Positions 49,101 through 61,140 are shown, counted from the first letter of the stretch. The stretch: 64,000 nucleotides of DNA from Cenococcum geophilum 1.58 (GCA_001692895.1 KV748176.1:2232001-2296000), one strand, 5' to 3'. Notes: generated by a model from the sequence alone, not told the origin. A program made the numbers and translations.

Positions 49101-51365
49101 AATGGACCTAAAGAAAATTAAAGTAATTATAAACTGGTAAGAACCTAAGAACGTTAAGGACGTAAGAGCCTTTATAGGATTTGCCAATTTCTACTAACGG
49201 TTTATTAATAACTTCTCCGCCCTAGTTTTACCCCTTATAGCTCTAACCTAAAAGGATAAAGCCTTTATCTTTAATAAGGAATATAAGAAGGCCTTTACTT
49301 ATCTAAAGGTTATATTTACTACCGCGCCCGTACTTTAATACTTTGACCTAAACTAAATAAGTGTTATAGAAGCTAACTTATCCAACTACGTTACTGGAGG
49401 CATCCTATCTTAATATAACAAAGAGGGAGTATTGTACCCTATAGTATACTACTTAAAATGACTAAGCCTAGCTAAATGTAACTATAAGATCTACGATAAG
49501 GAACTGCTGGCTATTATTAGATGCTTTAAGTAATAGTGACCCAAACTAGAAGGCGCTAGATTCCTAATTAAGGTCCTTAGTGATTATAAGAACCTATAGT
49601 ACTTTATAACTACGAAATAGCTAAGCCACCGTTAGGCCCGCTAGTTAGAATACCTATCTCGTTTCTAATTCTTAATTATATACCGCCTAGGCGTTTAAGG
49701 CTAGAAGCCTAATGCCCTAACCTAACGCTCGCAAGACGCGCTAGCACTAGAAGAGGCACGTTCTTACTAAAATTAAACCCTACTTCGCCCCAAACTATTT
49801 AACCCTCCTGCTAAAGATCTTATGGTATAAATCCTTAAAATAACTAATTAATTAATTAAATAGATTATAACTAACGAATACCTAAATAATAAGTTTATCT
49901 AAGAGACACTTAAGCTAATTTAAGATGGCGTTAGACGCTCTAAGAAGATCTCTCTAAGTAAATGTAAAGCTTGCGGAAACCGCTTATATTACCAGAACCG
50001 TCTAGTTATCCCTAATTACAATAAACTTAAGCTTAAGCTCCTTAAATACGTATACAACCTACTGGTAGCCGGCTACCTAGGCTGAGGAAAAACCCTAGAG
50101 CTACTCTAACGGGAGTACTACTGGCCGAATATGTATAATATAATATAAAGGTACGTCTCTAGCTGTTACGTCTGCTAATAAGCTAAAGCTTTGTATAAGA
50201 TATATAATAGCCTTCTAAAGCCACTACCTGTTCTAAACCGAAGATAGAAGGACGTCTTAATCAACTTTATTATTAACCTCCCTATAAGTAAGGGCTGTAT
50301 AAATATTATAGTAGTTATAGACCGACTATCTAAGATAAGACACTTGATCGCCTGCCCTAATATATTAACACCTGCCGTCGCCTAATTATTCCTAGACTAT
50401 GTATAGAAACTCCACAGACTCCCTAAAATAATTATCTCTAATAGAGGTAGCTAGTTTATCTCTATATTTTAGAAAGAACTAACTACCTAACTCCGTATTA
50501 AAGCACTATTGTCTATAGCATACCACCCAGAAATAGATGGTTAAATAGAATGTATAAACGCTATAATAGAATAGTACATTCGGATATACACGTCGTACTT
50601 ATAAGATAACTGGATTAACTAGCTTACATTTACTAAGTTTACTATAAATAATTCCGTTTTAGAAACTATAAAGGTCTCCCCGTTCCTGGCTAACTACGGC
50701 TAGCATCTACAAATGGGTTTTAAACCCTTTAGTAATATTCCTTACCCTGCTTATTATGCCTTATAAGTTACGGAAGCAAATGAATTCGTAGAGAAGATGG
50801 AGGAACTATAATAGTTCCTTGCTGACGAAATAATATGGGCTTAATCTGTCTATAAAGCCGCAGCAAATAAGAAACAAACCCCAGCACCGGCCTACTAAAT
50901 TAGTAACTTTATTTGGCTAGATATAAGAAATCTAAATACAAAATAACCTGCTAAGAAGCTTAATTAGAAGAACGCTGGCCCTTATAAGGTTGAGAAGGTT
51001 ATCTCCTCCTATGCCTACCGACTAAAGCTCCCTAATACGGTTAAAATCCACCCCATATTCCACACGTTAGTCCTCCGCCCCACTACTCCTATATTAGACG
51101 CCCTACCCAGACAGATATAAGACCCTCCTCCACCAGTTAAAGTAGATGGTGAGAACGAGTACTTTGTTAAAAGAATTAATGACATTAAGTATAATAAACG
51201 GAAACGTTAATATATATATCTTACAAAATAGAGAGGCTTTACTAAGCCCTTATAGGAACCTGTCAACTCTATAGGACTTATATAAGCCGCAGAAGACTTT
51301 TATAAACTCCATCTAGAACTACCACAGCCCTATCTCGCAGAAGCTCGAGTTTAAAGGGGGGGTAC

Positions 51366-51724
51366 TATTACGGGATACCCCCGTGATACCTTATATACGT
51401 CCACCTGTTTCCACCAACTTAGTAACTAAAGACTAACCACGAGACGGTAATTTGCGGTAATCTGACGGCAATCTGCTATATTCTGCTATATTCCGCTAAG
51501 TTCCACTAAATCCTGCCAAGTTCTGCCAGGACCACTACCTAAATCCTATTCTGCTCTGTATATGTGTTAACCAAGCAACCAAGCTAACGATATATACCCT
51601 TTCTTCCCATTTCCCTACCTTCTCTCCTTACGCAACGTCTTGACCTTATTATATAGTTTATGTATATAGCTTAATAGTATCTACTTTGCTATATATTATC
51701 GCCGCTTATACTTACTCCGTAACA
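51366..51724 (+). repeat. 3' LTR of Gypsy-C
   Basis: 359 bp, preceded by the purine tract AAAGGGGGGG. Confidence 0.9.
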
Positions 51725-52461
51725 GTATTAATAAAGAAGGATTACCAAAGAACGAGCCACCTAAGGGGGACTTAGAAGGAGCGACTACTAAACTACTTAG
51801 AGTTATTTCCCTTGCTATTAGAAGAGAATCCGTTTTTTTATTACTAAGTTCCTATAAACCTTATTCTATAAGCTTCTACTTTTTAAAACAGACCTTCTTA
51901 TAAACCTTCTTAAGATAGGTTAACTAAGCGAACGCAACCTATTAAGTCTTAAAGGAGCGACGCTAGGCCTTAAGGGCGCGAGCGGTCTCCTTAGTAGAAC
52001 GATAGAGTTTAGCACAAGTAGCGGCTAACTTAGACTTAAGCTTTATAGTAGCGGATTAAACATAAAACCCTAAAATAAATTACTTAGGGAATATAGAGAC
52101 TATTAAGAGTCATAGGACGTATATACTTAGTGTTAGAGACAAAGCAAACATCGTAAGACGATTAAATATTTACTTTAGTGCACTCTAAACAGAATAAGGG
52201 TTGTTAAGATAATAGACTTACTATTATAATATATACTAACCCCGCTTTCGCATAACAAGAACACGGAGACGGTATAATTTCACTAAGCGATAATATGGCA
52301 GCAATAGTACGGGCACAACATTACGCTTATAAAGAAGAAGATGCTTTAGGTATAATAAGTAACAATATTAACCAAATTAATTAGACGGATATTATACCTC
52401 TAATAAACAACCTAGAGATACTAGGTATCTTTAAGGATAAAAATAAAGAGGAGGGAGATAG

Positions 52462-52850
52462 TATTACGGACGCTTTAAGTACAATATTATAACTACTAAG
52501 AGAGAAGTCGAAAGAAGCTAGTTAGTTAATATAAGTACGGTCTAAGATAGAACCGGTAGAACTATATAATAAAGAGTAATAAGCGAGTTATATAATATTA
52601 TACGCAGTATACGCGGTATACGTACATTACGTACAAGAAGGATTTTATAGGAGTACAGTTGTGTATTTAAGGACCCTTAGTCCCTACCTAGATAGTTCCT
52701 TCTTTATAGTAATTCTTAGAATATAATTAGAGTTAATCTGTTGGGCAACCACTCCACCAGTTGTTATTACGTTATTGACTTACTTGCAATACCTATATAC
52801 CTAACCCATTAACGAGTCCACCGTAGTTCCTACTACAAGGCTCCGTTATA
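52462..52850 (+). repeat. 3' LTR of Gypsy-B
   Basis: 389 bp. It follows the purine tract AGAGGAGGGAGATAG and ends CTCCGTTATA (ancestrally TTACA). Confidence 0.9.
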
Positions 52851-53257
52851 GTTAATTTTAATATTAACAATTTATATAAGGAAGAAGCTGCTACTAAAGC
52901 TACTACTAAAGCTGCCGCTAAGAAAGATTCTAATATAATAGGTAATGCAGATAAGAAAAAGGATAAGGAAAAGGGTAAGGAAAATAATAAAGAATAGGAT
53001 GAGTAGGAAGGGGAGCTTAGTAAAAGTAATTGTAATAATAACGGTAATAAGAGCGATAAGGGAGATGCTATTAAATATATAGTTAGTAATAATTAATTTG
53101 ACTTAATACTATGCTAAAACTCACAATATTTCTAATCTTATTTGGTTTATCTGGTTTAACCGGTTAGGCAACCGGTTGGGGCCTTTAAATGGGCTATTGG
53201 TTGGTTATGAGGGCAAAATTTGTAACCAACCAGACCAATTACATCACTGGGTCTTAT

Positions 53258-54880
53258 TCAGTCGTTTAGCAATCCGGGCTTTATCCAGCTGAGAGCCACT
53301 CCTTGGATCCAACAATTCGATTTACTAGATACACATACGAATGACAGTGTTAATGGTTAATTACTTTTCGTCGGGTATTTCTTGTTTTAGTCAATCTCGT
53401 AGGACTAGCGTAGGATCTGAGACTCTGAGTTGAAGCTCTTTTTGCCCACTACAGTGGGCTAGTGTTGCCTAAGGCGCCTTAATGAGACACAGATCTAGCA
53501 AGAATGTATGCAGTCTTTTTCTTGAGTTACGTAACTTATTGTTGAACGCCAATTGGCACCAAAAAGACCGGCCCGCCGATTAGGACAATATATAGCCTCA
53601 AATTCCGGCCAACACCCATCGTCGTCATTTAAAAGTTTAAATCGGATAGGAGGAAGTTATTACTGAGTAAGTCTAGAGGAAAACTCCAGGTCATATCCGC
53701 TGATCTTTCTAATAGACCCGACGGAGCGGTCTAATTCTTGTCATCCTAAACCGCATATCGAATTACCTGCATGGCTTCTCGGTCGCATGTCGCCTGACGT
53801 CCGCTTCTGTACAGCGGTGCAGCTTTAGTTTACGTTAGTAGTCAAAGGACTCCACCAAGACAAAGGATCGACAAATTAGAGTAACACGGAGTAACGCTGC
53901 GATGTTTACCATCACCATAGGTTCCCGAACGTCTCCGTTAGACTTGTTGACGCAATTGAAAATAATAAATAATACACATAATTGTCTCAAACCAATAATT
54001 CGAAGTGCTTAAACACACTCTAGGCGGCTCCACAAGTGCACCCCTATCCCACAAGGCTCAAACCTTCCATTCCCTTGGAATGACTCAGGAGGTATACTCG
54101 GGATACTGCCTAGAGACTGAATGAACCGCGCTTACTACAACGCCATAACTGCGCTTACTACAGTGCTATCCGAGACAGTTGCACTGCCGTTGAAAAATTC
54201 TAGAAAAATCAATCAAGGCGGACGAGAGGGGATCCGTGAACCCCTGTATACAGAAATTTAGTCTTCTTGGCTTTATGGAGATGTATTTCGTTATGAGTGT
54301 CTCCCCAGAACTCGAGCTCTGATGTTGAGGGTTTTTCTCTAGTTTGTGACTAGACAGCAAAGGTAGCCCAGCTTGGGGCGAGTTTGGTCAGAACCTGTCT
54401 AATGGTGCCATGTACTCCATGGGTAACGCCGTGACTCAGCTAGGTCCAGAGCCCCGGATCCATGCCCTCCACTTTTATGTCAGTTCTGTTAAAACACTCA
54501 TTTTAAATTCCTAGTCTTAGCACCTTTGTTTTTTCCGTGCCAGTCTAGCGGCTTCCAGGCCCTAAGGAGATACAAAGTCTGCATTGGCAAAGGAAATTCT
54601 TTGACTAGGGGCTACCTCTGTTGAATTTGTAAGAAATGTGATAGATATCTGTGCGCGAAGTCGAGAGTATAAATTATGAAAATGCATTAGAGCCGAATGC
54701 CCAAGCTCGCAACCAGGCAACGCGGACGAAACAATATCAATTAAGCGTATGCTAATCTCTTCATGCAATAGTGCCGTGACCTAAGAGAAATGCTGTAGAC
54801 TGTTGGCTGTGAAGTGCCATATTGGGTCAAAGCGCCCTCGCGTAGCGGTCGCCCGCACAGAAAATCATCAAAATTCTAAT
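53258..54880. other. Unique sequence between hAT-B and the third transposon nest
   Basis: About 1.6 kb of ordinary composition. Frames shorter than 70 codons at 54166-54360 and 54562-54768 have no support. A TGTTGAAC near 53540 resembles the start of the solo LTRs but no end or target duplication fits. I see no gene here. Confidence 0.5.
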
Positions 54881-55230
54881 AATTTTTGTCTCCACCAATA
54901 TGACCCCAATTGAAGCTGTGCTGGATTCATTAAAATCGCTAAAGCCTGGAGAAACTCCTAGTTATGCTAAAATATTAAAAGAGATACGGTTGCGATTAAA
55001 ATACGTTATCGCGGCCGCACTAAGGTATTCAGGGCACTATGGCACAAAGCTTAAAAATCAACGACTCCTTAACAACACCTAGGAGAAAGAGCTTGTATGA
55101 TACATTAACAGCCTTTATAAGCGAGAATTACCCCCTTTAAGATAGATAATACGCAATCTTGCCTTTAAAATTGGCTATAGGGAGGCGGGTAAGTCGTGGG
55201 CCGATCGGTTTATTAAGTGTCAGGTGACGA
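54880..55230 (+). pseudogene. Tc1/pogo (Fot1-like) transposase fragment, DNA-binding part
   Basis: From ATG at 54900 the frame reads MTPIEAVLDSLKSLKPGE and on through a helix-turn-helix to ENQRLL-like KNQRLLNN. A stop (TAG, probably from CAG) lies near 55081, and the same frame then continues with ELVRYINSLYKRELPP and a CENP-B-like KSWADRF segment to about 55220. Fungal Fot1/pogo transposases open in exactly this order (psq-type HTH, then CENP-B HTH). The DDE catalytic part is absent; the similarity stops where a tRNA-like piece and then a MITE and Crypton relic follow. Much less RIP-worn than the neighbouring blocks. Confidence 0.75.
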
Positions 55231-55310
55231 GGTCATCTCGCGCCTATATGTATTGTTCCGCACAGCCGCGCCTGGCATCTTGCCAGTCACTCGCTTACCT
55301 TTCGCAGGTT

Positions 55311-55385
55311 TGTGCTGTGGCTGAGTGGTGCAGAGCTTGTCACCTCACATTGGGAGGTAGGAGGTTAACCTTATATCTCGATAGA
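55311..55385 (+). repeat. tRNA-like sequence, possible SINE head
   Basis: TGGCTGAGTGGT (55318-55329) fits the A box of the RNA polymerase III promoter. AGGTTAACCTT (55362-55372) is a degraded B box at roughly tRNA distance. A five-pair stem with a seven-base loop (55342-55346 with 55354-55358) occupies the anticodon-arm position. Position 33 is not T and the spacing is a few bases too long, so this is not a working tRNA. It may be a tRNA-derived SINE piece or an old pseudogene. Confidence 0.35.
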
Positions 55386-55478
55386 TATAGAAAGATAGTA
55401 AGTGGGTAAAAAAGAGGCAGAAGACGGCTAAGGAAAAGGTAGCTATAGCGGCAGCCGTAACTATAGGGGAGGAAGCTA

Positions 55479-55989
55479 TCCCTTAACCCGCTAGCGTCCT
55501 ACCGGAAGCTGGTCCGTGCCCGAACACCAAAATGAAAATAATATGTATGGCTAATTACTATTAACAATGCCTTCTAATTGTACTCCTAATAATATAGGCC
55601 TTGTCCAACCGACTTAGTATAACGTTCAGCCAAATTGATATGCTAAAAAGCCACCACCGAAGCCATGGCCGCTGCCCGATTTTACTCCTACGACAATTCG
55701 ATTTGGTTGATCTGATTGGCTAGTCCTACCGTTATCGATAAGGACTAGCCAATCAGATCAACCAAATCGAATTGTCGTAGGAGTAAAATCGGGCAGCGGC
55801 CATGGCTTCGGTGGTGGCTTTTTAGCATATTAATTTGGCTGAACGTTATACTAAGTTGGTTGGACAAGGCCTATATTATTAGGAGTACAATTAGAAGGCA
55901 ATGTTAATAGTAATTAGCCATATATATTATTTTTATTTTAGTGTTTGGGCACAGACTAGCTTCTAATAAGACGCTGGCGGGTTAAGGGA
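55479..55989. mobile_element. Fold-back MITE, 511 bp, TA target duplication
   Basis: Both halves are near-perfect inverted copies of each other for about 250 bp, with a centre of roughly a dozen bases near 55728-55741. The termini are TCCCTTAACCCGC at both ends (read inward), with TA on each side (55477-55478 and 55990-55991), as for Tc1/mariner-type elements. The arms differ at only a modest number of sites. No coding capacity. Normal composition, so probably later than the RIP phase of its surroundings. Confidence 0.9.
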
Positions 55990-55991
55990 TA

Positions 55992-56746
55992 AAGGAGGAA
56001 GGAGAGATATAGAATAAGGAGGCCTTAGACGCTCTATTTAACGAAATAGTCTAATACTTAGTTATAAATAGCTATATATCCACTATTACTAGGCTTTATA
56101 TATAGTAATTAGAAGGTAAGGCCTTATAGCCACTATAGGGGGTAAAGCTCTTAATAGTACTAGATAGCGTCCGCCGTAATAAGAACCGGATTTAACGCGT
56201 TAACTTTATTAATTAAGGCCTATTTATAATTACTAGCGGCTATAATATTAAAGGGCTTAAAAAGGCGATTACTTAGTACTAGGAGACGGGCTTTAAAATA
56301 CTAGGTTTAGTTAAGTCTTACCTTTAAACTACGGCTAAGCATTTATTAGGTTTATATTTAGTCTATATAACTACTATTTTTAAACCTATTTCTTAGGCTA
56401 TACTACTATTACCTAAGGTAAAAGTAGATAGGATATTTAGCTTACTAACCTTATTCTTATTAAACTAGAGAATAAAGGGCTTAAACTAGACGAGCTAGCG
56501 CTATATATAATTATATTAATAATATAGGGGAAGCAGAATTAATACGGCAAGGTTAAGTATATAGGCTATATATATAATACTAACCCTATCCTCTACCCTC
56601 TCTCTATAATAGCCTTTTACTTCTTTAACTACTAGGGTAAGAACGGCACTAAGAGCTTTTTATCCTTTTAGTAGCTAGAGGACTATTACGGCCTATATAT
56701 CTTCCCTAGTAGTATTAAAGTACCGCAACGGCCGTTAAGCTATTAT
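55992..56746 (+). pseudogene. Crypton-like tyrosine recombinase relic (Ndc10/CBF3 domain type)
   Basis: One frame reads EALDALFNEIV near 56018 and later, at about 56500-56640, a run resembling the fungal Crypton and Ndc10 central domain: GKQNQYGKVKYIGYI, then NPILYPLSIIAFYFF. Cryptons are DNA transposons with a tyrosine recombinase, and yeast Ndc10 is thought to derive from one. The frame is full of RIP-type stops. The left part may extend to about 55400 across the MITE. The right part is cut by Gypsy-D at 56747. The catalytic tyrosine region is not visible. Domain naming is from memory of the family pattern. Confidence 0.65.
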
Positions 56747-57142
56747 TGTTACGGACCTTATATCGGCAGTAATAACACTACTAAGGAGAGATATAAACGG
56801 ACTAGTGGTAAAAGCACGGGAGGTGCTAAAACCAGTCAAACTATAGGACGAGGGGTAGCTAAGTCACATAATAAGCCACGAGAGGAGATCTGTTAATCTG
56901 TTAGATCTATAAGATCTACTTATATACCTTACGTACCTTATATACCCAGTATTATATATTTAAAGGACTATAGTCCCTACCTAGATAGTTCTCTTCTTTA
57001 TAGTAAATCTTAGAATATAATTGGAGTTAATCTGTTAAGTAATTACTCTACTAGTTATATTTATGTTGTTAACTATTCTATACCTATATGCCTAGCCCAT
57101 TAATAAGTTTACCGTAGTATTTCCTATAAGGCTTTATTATAT
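56747..57142 (+). repeat. 5' LTR of Gypsy-D
   Basis: 396 bp. The second half (from about 56965) is closely similar to the end of the Gypsy-B LTR, while the first 200 bp are more diverged. Confidence 0.75.
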
Positions 57143-58580
57143 ATTTACTACTAAGGTTATAGTAAAAGAAGTTAAATAATATGCTACTAAAAGCAGTAGT
57201 TATAGCGCTGTTAACGGTAGCAACTATATTGGGATTAGGTAACGACACTAGTATAGTAAATACTAACTTTTAGCTAGTTACGGTTAAATAATTATAGGTA
57301 ATAGTTAATTAATTAACAGATAATAATAGGATACTTAAAGAAAGAATTAATAGGATTAGAGTAGTAAAGATTAAGCTACTATCTATTAACCGATTCTTAG
57401 GTAAGAAGTTAAAACTTAAGGGATTTCTTATATAAATACATTTTAAGGTTATATAAGAGGGAGTAAAGCTAGTAATACCTATAGACTAAATAGCCTACGT
57501 AGGACTATTCCTATTAGGAAGGGCACTTAAATAGTTTAAACCTTACCTTATAGAGGTATAGAAAAGCGGTATAGTAACTACTAACTAAGAAGTATAATAT
57601 ATATTTGCTAATTGGAATAAGTTCGCGGAATAACTAATATAAATATTTAGAGACCTAGAAGTAACTACTATAGTAGAATAAAAGCTTTAAAACCTAATAT
57701 AATAAACTTTAGCAATTAAATATATAATATAGTTTTAGATATTGGCTATATAAGCTAAATAGAATAATAAGGCGCCTATAGTATAGTATAAATAGGGATT
57801 TAAAGTAAAAGTCTAAAACGTAATTATTCTAATAAAAGATGCAGATACTCTTAGGGAATTAATTAATTAAGTAATTAAGAGTAATAATAGGATCTACTAA
57901 AGAGAGTAGACTAAGAAGGGTTAGGATAGAGTTCTATAGTTATATAAGGCGTAAGGTACGCAATAATAAAGTTAAAACTAGAAACTATAGTATAGCGCAA
58001 AGCTAATGGACCTAAGCAGTACTAAAGAAAATAAAAAATGGAATAAGAAACTATAGAAACCTAAAGGATAAGGATTAAGTAATTAAAGGTTTAAGGAGTA
58101 GAGGCTAAACCAGGGATCTTAATAGTAGAAGATGTTTAGGCGGACTCTATAGCAAGAAAAATAGTTTAAAGAAGGAGCTTATATAAATTACAGAAAATAG
58201 GGTTATTTCGTTAAAGACTATAGAAGTAGTTAGAGTTATTATATAGTAAGAGGAATGAGACTAGTAGATAATATATATATATAAAGGGATAATAATATAT
58301 TATAAGGAATAAAGGAATATTTAATTAAGAGTTTTACGTTTTACTATAATAATATATACTAAATTTATAAGGACGCTAAATATAGCGTAAGCTATTAGCT
58401 ATAGGAGCTAAAATTATTAAAGTTTAGAGAAACTAATAAACTATCTTATAAATTGAACATTAAGGATAATAAATTTAATATAGGCGAAATATTTAGTAAT
58501 AATAAGGCAATAAAAGCAGCTTACTAAGAGTATATAAACCTTAGAGATATTGTATTAGAAGTAAAAACTAAGACCGCTAT

Positions 58581-58815
58581 TATAAGGGGATTTTATAGAC
58601 AGGGGGCTATAAGGACACGATTGTAGAACAGGATAGATTGGTAAGAGAGACGAATCCTTAAGGAGGTAAGGCCTCTAGGATTGTAGAGACTATATACTAC
58701 GGGCACGTGCCTTCGGCATATAACCGGTAACTATCTAAGGGGCATCTAGGGGTTGTCCTAAGGGCAACCCGAGGTAACCGTAATAATATCCCTTATATTA
58801 CCCCCCCCTCTTACA
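58581..58815 (-). repeat. 3' LTR of Gypsy-E
   Basis: About 235 bp. On the minus strand it begins TGTAAGAGGGGGG and ends CCCCTTATA (ancestrally CCTTACA). The left boundary was placed by comparison with the uninterrupted gag region of Gypsy-B. The left target copy would be gctat (58576-58580). Confidence 0.65.
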
Positions 58816-58830
58816 GTTAGCCCCCGATCG

Positions 58831-61140
58831 CTATTACCTTACAGTAGGGAGATTATAAGGGCTTATCCCAGAAGGGGTTCGGAGAGATATTAGAGAGGTA
58901 TTAGTATACCGCTGTATATTATCTATCTATCTAACCCCTACTTTAAACTCCTAAAAAACCTTAATAAGGGAAAAACGTGGCTAGAGAAAAGACGTAAGAA
59001 TTACTAGGAGCCTACTAAAAGCCTACTAAAAGCCTACTGGTAACTACCTAGGCTAACTTAAAGATTTTTATGCAACTTTATATCTAAGCCTTTATGCCGG
59101 TCTATAATTAATTATAAGTATTATAGGTAATTTAGTGTTCCTAATATAGTTCCGTAGAACTATTTAGTATATAGCTTAATATATAAGGCCTTAGCTTACC
59201 GTTATCTTTTAACTATTAAAATGTAATCTGTAATTATTTTATATAATCCTTTGCGTTACTAACGTATTATTTCCGTATTTACCCTTAGGCTATTAGATAC
59301 GGTTAAGGTATTAATTAGTTAATTAAGGAGACTTATCTCCTAAGATTTAGTGTATATGCTTTTAAATCTAGTAGTCCTGTGCCGTATATTTGGTGTAGCT
59401 CTACTACCTAGCAAATAGGGACATTTTGTAATAGTAATTGTAGCTATTATACGATTGTTAAGAATGTCTATAACGTTAATTTTTGATACTATAGTATTAT
59501 TTTAGGTATAATTTAACCTATATACGTCTTTAATTGACGTCTTAATTGCCTTCCCCTAGCCGCGTACTTAGTTTTTATAAGGAAGTAATAGTTAGATAAT
59601 ATATACTTGTATTTTCTTCCTTCTAAATAACGCTATTATAATGGAGTTATATTGGTAAGGTTGCGGCTATTTATTAAAAGGGTATTAGAAGGTAAAGTAT
59701 AAAGATACCTTACTTATTAAGCTGCTCCTTTTCTTAAACACCTTACTTCTCGCCATTAACCGTTATCCAATTTTAGACGTATCTTCAATATATTATTAAG
59801 ATTTTCTTTTTTTCATTAATAATTTAATATGCCTCTTTATTCTCCTACTAACTGCTCTTTTAAGTAGATTCTATAGCATATCCTAGCCTTACCTTTACAT
59901 ATAGAACCCTAACCTCCGCTAACTCGCAACTAGTGCTGGTCCTGCTTAAATGATTTTATCTATACGTCTTTAAAAGACCAGAAATCTAATAATAGGATTC
60001 TAGAGGCTTGTAATAAGACGCACTACGTTAAATCTAATACCTTTAGTCCTTATAATTGATGCATGCATATTAAGAGCGGTAGTTACGTTAAGGTAAGCTT
60101 TTCTATTGTTAATAGACTTTTATTACCAACTTTAAGCTTTAATAGCCTAGGCCTAAGTGGCGACGTTCCTTTAATGTTTTTGACTACTATATTACCTGGG
60201 CTCTTTCTTATTCTAGCGTAAATACTAAACAACTTAGTCAAATTTAAGACTATGCTATAGCTATTTATACCACCTATAATTCTTAGTAAGCTAGCTAGTA
60301 ACGCCTAATATAAGAGCAAGGTTAGTATACTAAGGATAGGGTAAGAGATAGGGGTAATAAGAAGAAGGTTGCTATCTACTATAAGAAGGAGTTTACGTAT
60401 ACGCGTTAAGTTTTAAAAGAGCATAATATAATACGGTATTAGGTAGGTTACCCTTCGGGTACCTAGCGGATAGGTAACTAATAGTTGCTGTAGTAAGGTC
60501 TTGGTAGTTCTGGACTGTATTAGCCAGCTAAAGTCTCTATTTATTCTAGGCTTAAGCATATCTTTATTAACTATAAGCTTACTCCCTAAGAGCTTTATTA
60601 GTATTGGTTTAGACCTAATATTAGTATTAAGCATTTAAGAGTCTCTGCTCTAGCTACACCTTATCATCCTACCCCTGTTTTTATACCTACCTATACCACT
60701 ACTAAGGGTTCTAAATCTTATTCTCGTTAGCCATCCCTTAGAGGGCCGATAGATACTAATCTTACTCCTAAGGGTGAGGCATAGTGGCTTTTTAGATTAG
60801 GTATTTGGGATTTATTCTTATATATAGTAGTAATCGAGGACCTCGATTAGGTACTTAGAAAGGCCTTAGAAGGCTTTTAGGAAGGGCTTAAAAGCCCTAA
60901 AAATAATATTCCTAGTATAGATTAATGAATGGGAATGCAATTCTAGCAAAATGCCCTATTAACTCTATGCTATATACGTAAAAAGGCTAAGGACTAGTCC
61001 TACCTTAGGCTATATCCCTAATCCTTATAGTTTCCGGAGCTTGTCCGTTCTATATCTAATTTAACCTATTTACTCTTTTCGCGAGCTTTCTTTATAGGTC
61101 GCGATGATACTGTAGTATTAGAGCGCTTTCTGCGATTTAT
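58831..61140. other. Unassigned 2.3 kb inside Gypsy-E between chromodomain and 3' LTR
   Basis: TA-rich and RIP-worn. No LTR pair or target duplication was found that would mark a further nested element. Long low-stop stretches on the plus strand near 59880-60400 suggest former coding sequence running against the element, but I recognise no family. Confidence 0.35.

Larger units (their letters stand above)
45764..51724 (+). mobile_element. Ty3/Gypsy chromovirus fossil 'Gypsy-C', complete ends, nested in Gypsy-B
   Basis: LTRs of 359 bp each (45764-46122, 51366-51724) start TGTCACGGGA and end CTCCGTAACA. The duplication gtatt flanks them (45759-45763, 51725-51729). A gag-like region lies at about 46180-47200 with a zinc-knuckle-like motif near 47110, a protease signature near 47490, reverse transcriptase about 48300-49000, RNase H about 49300-49720, integrase about 49960-50800 and a chromodomain-like segment near 51150-51300. 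The purine tract is at about 51352-51364. LTRs differ at about 25 sites, mostly transitions. Broken in dozens of places; a different family from Gypsy-A and B. It landed just after the chromodomain region of Gypsy-B. Confidence 0.92.
38933..52850 (+). mobile_element. Ty3/Gypsy chromovirus fossil 'Gypsy-B', complete ends, contains Gypsy-C
   Basis: 5' LTR 38933-39354 and 3' LTR 52462-52850, TG...CA type, with target duplication gttaa (38928-38932, 52851-52855). The LTR length difference (422 against 389) comes mainly from a TATACG-type microsatellite. A gag-like region lies at about 39450-41000, protease about 42480-42790, reverse transcriptase about 43000-43650, RNase H about 43840-44270, integrase about 44470-45240 and a chromodomain-like end about 45600-45740. 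The polypurine tract is at about 52446-52461. Same family as Gypsy-A. Heavily broken, with dozens of RIP-type interruptions; old. Confidence 0.92.
35893..53249 (+). mobile_element. hAT DNA transposon 'hAT-B' with intact ends, split by nested Gypsy elements
   Basis: The terminal inverted repeats start CAGTGATGTCACTGGTCTGG (left) and, read from the right end inward, CAGTGATGTAATTGGTCTGG. The 8-bp duplication ggtcttat flanks both sides (35885-35892, 53250-53257). Subterminal GGTTGGTTGG and CAACCGGTT repeats occur at both ends. The transposase relic runs from about 36250 to 38925, with a hAT catalytic region at about 37195-37560 and the dimerisation domain at about 38690-38900, then continues past the Gypsy insert at 52851-53090 with a lysine-rich low-complexity end. 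It has many stop codons of RIP type and no usable frame. Without the Gypsy insert the element would be about 3.4 kb, a normal hAT size. Confidence 0.92.

Noticed and set aside
53536-53695. Possible third solo LTR starting TGTTGAAC
   Set aside because: Only the first eight bases agree with the solo LTR family. The candidate end has no CAACA terminus and the flanking five bases do not match.
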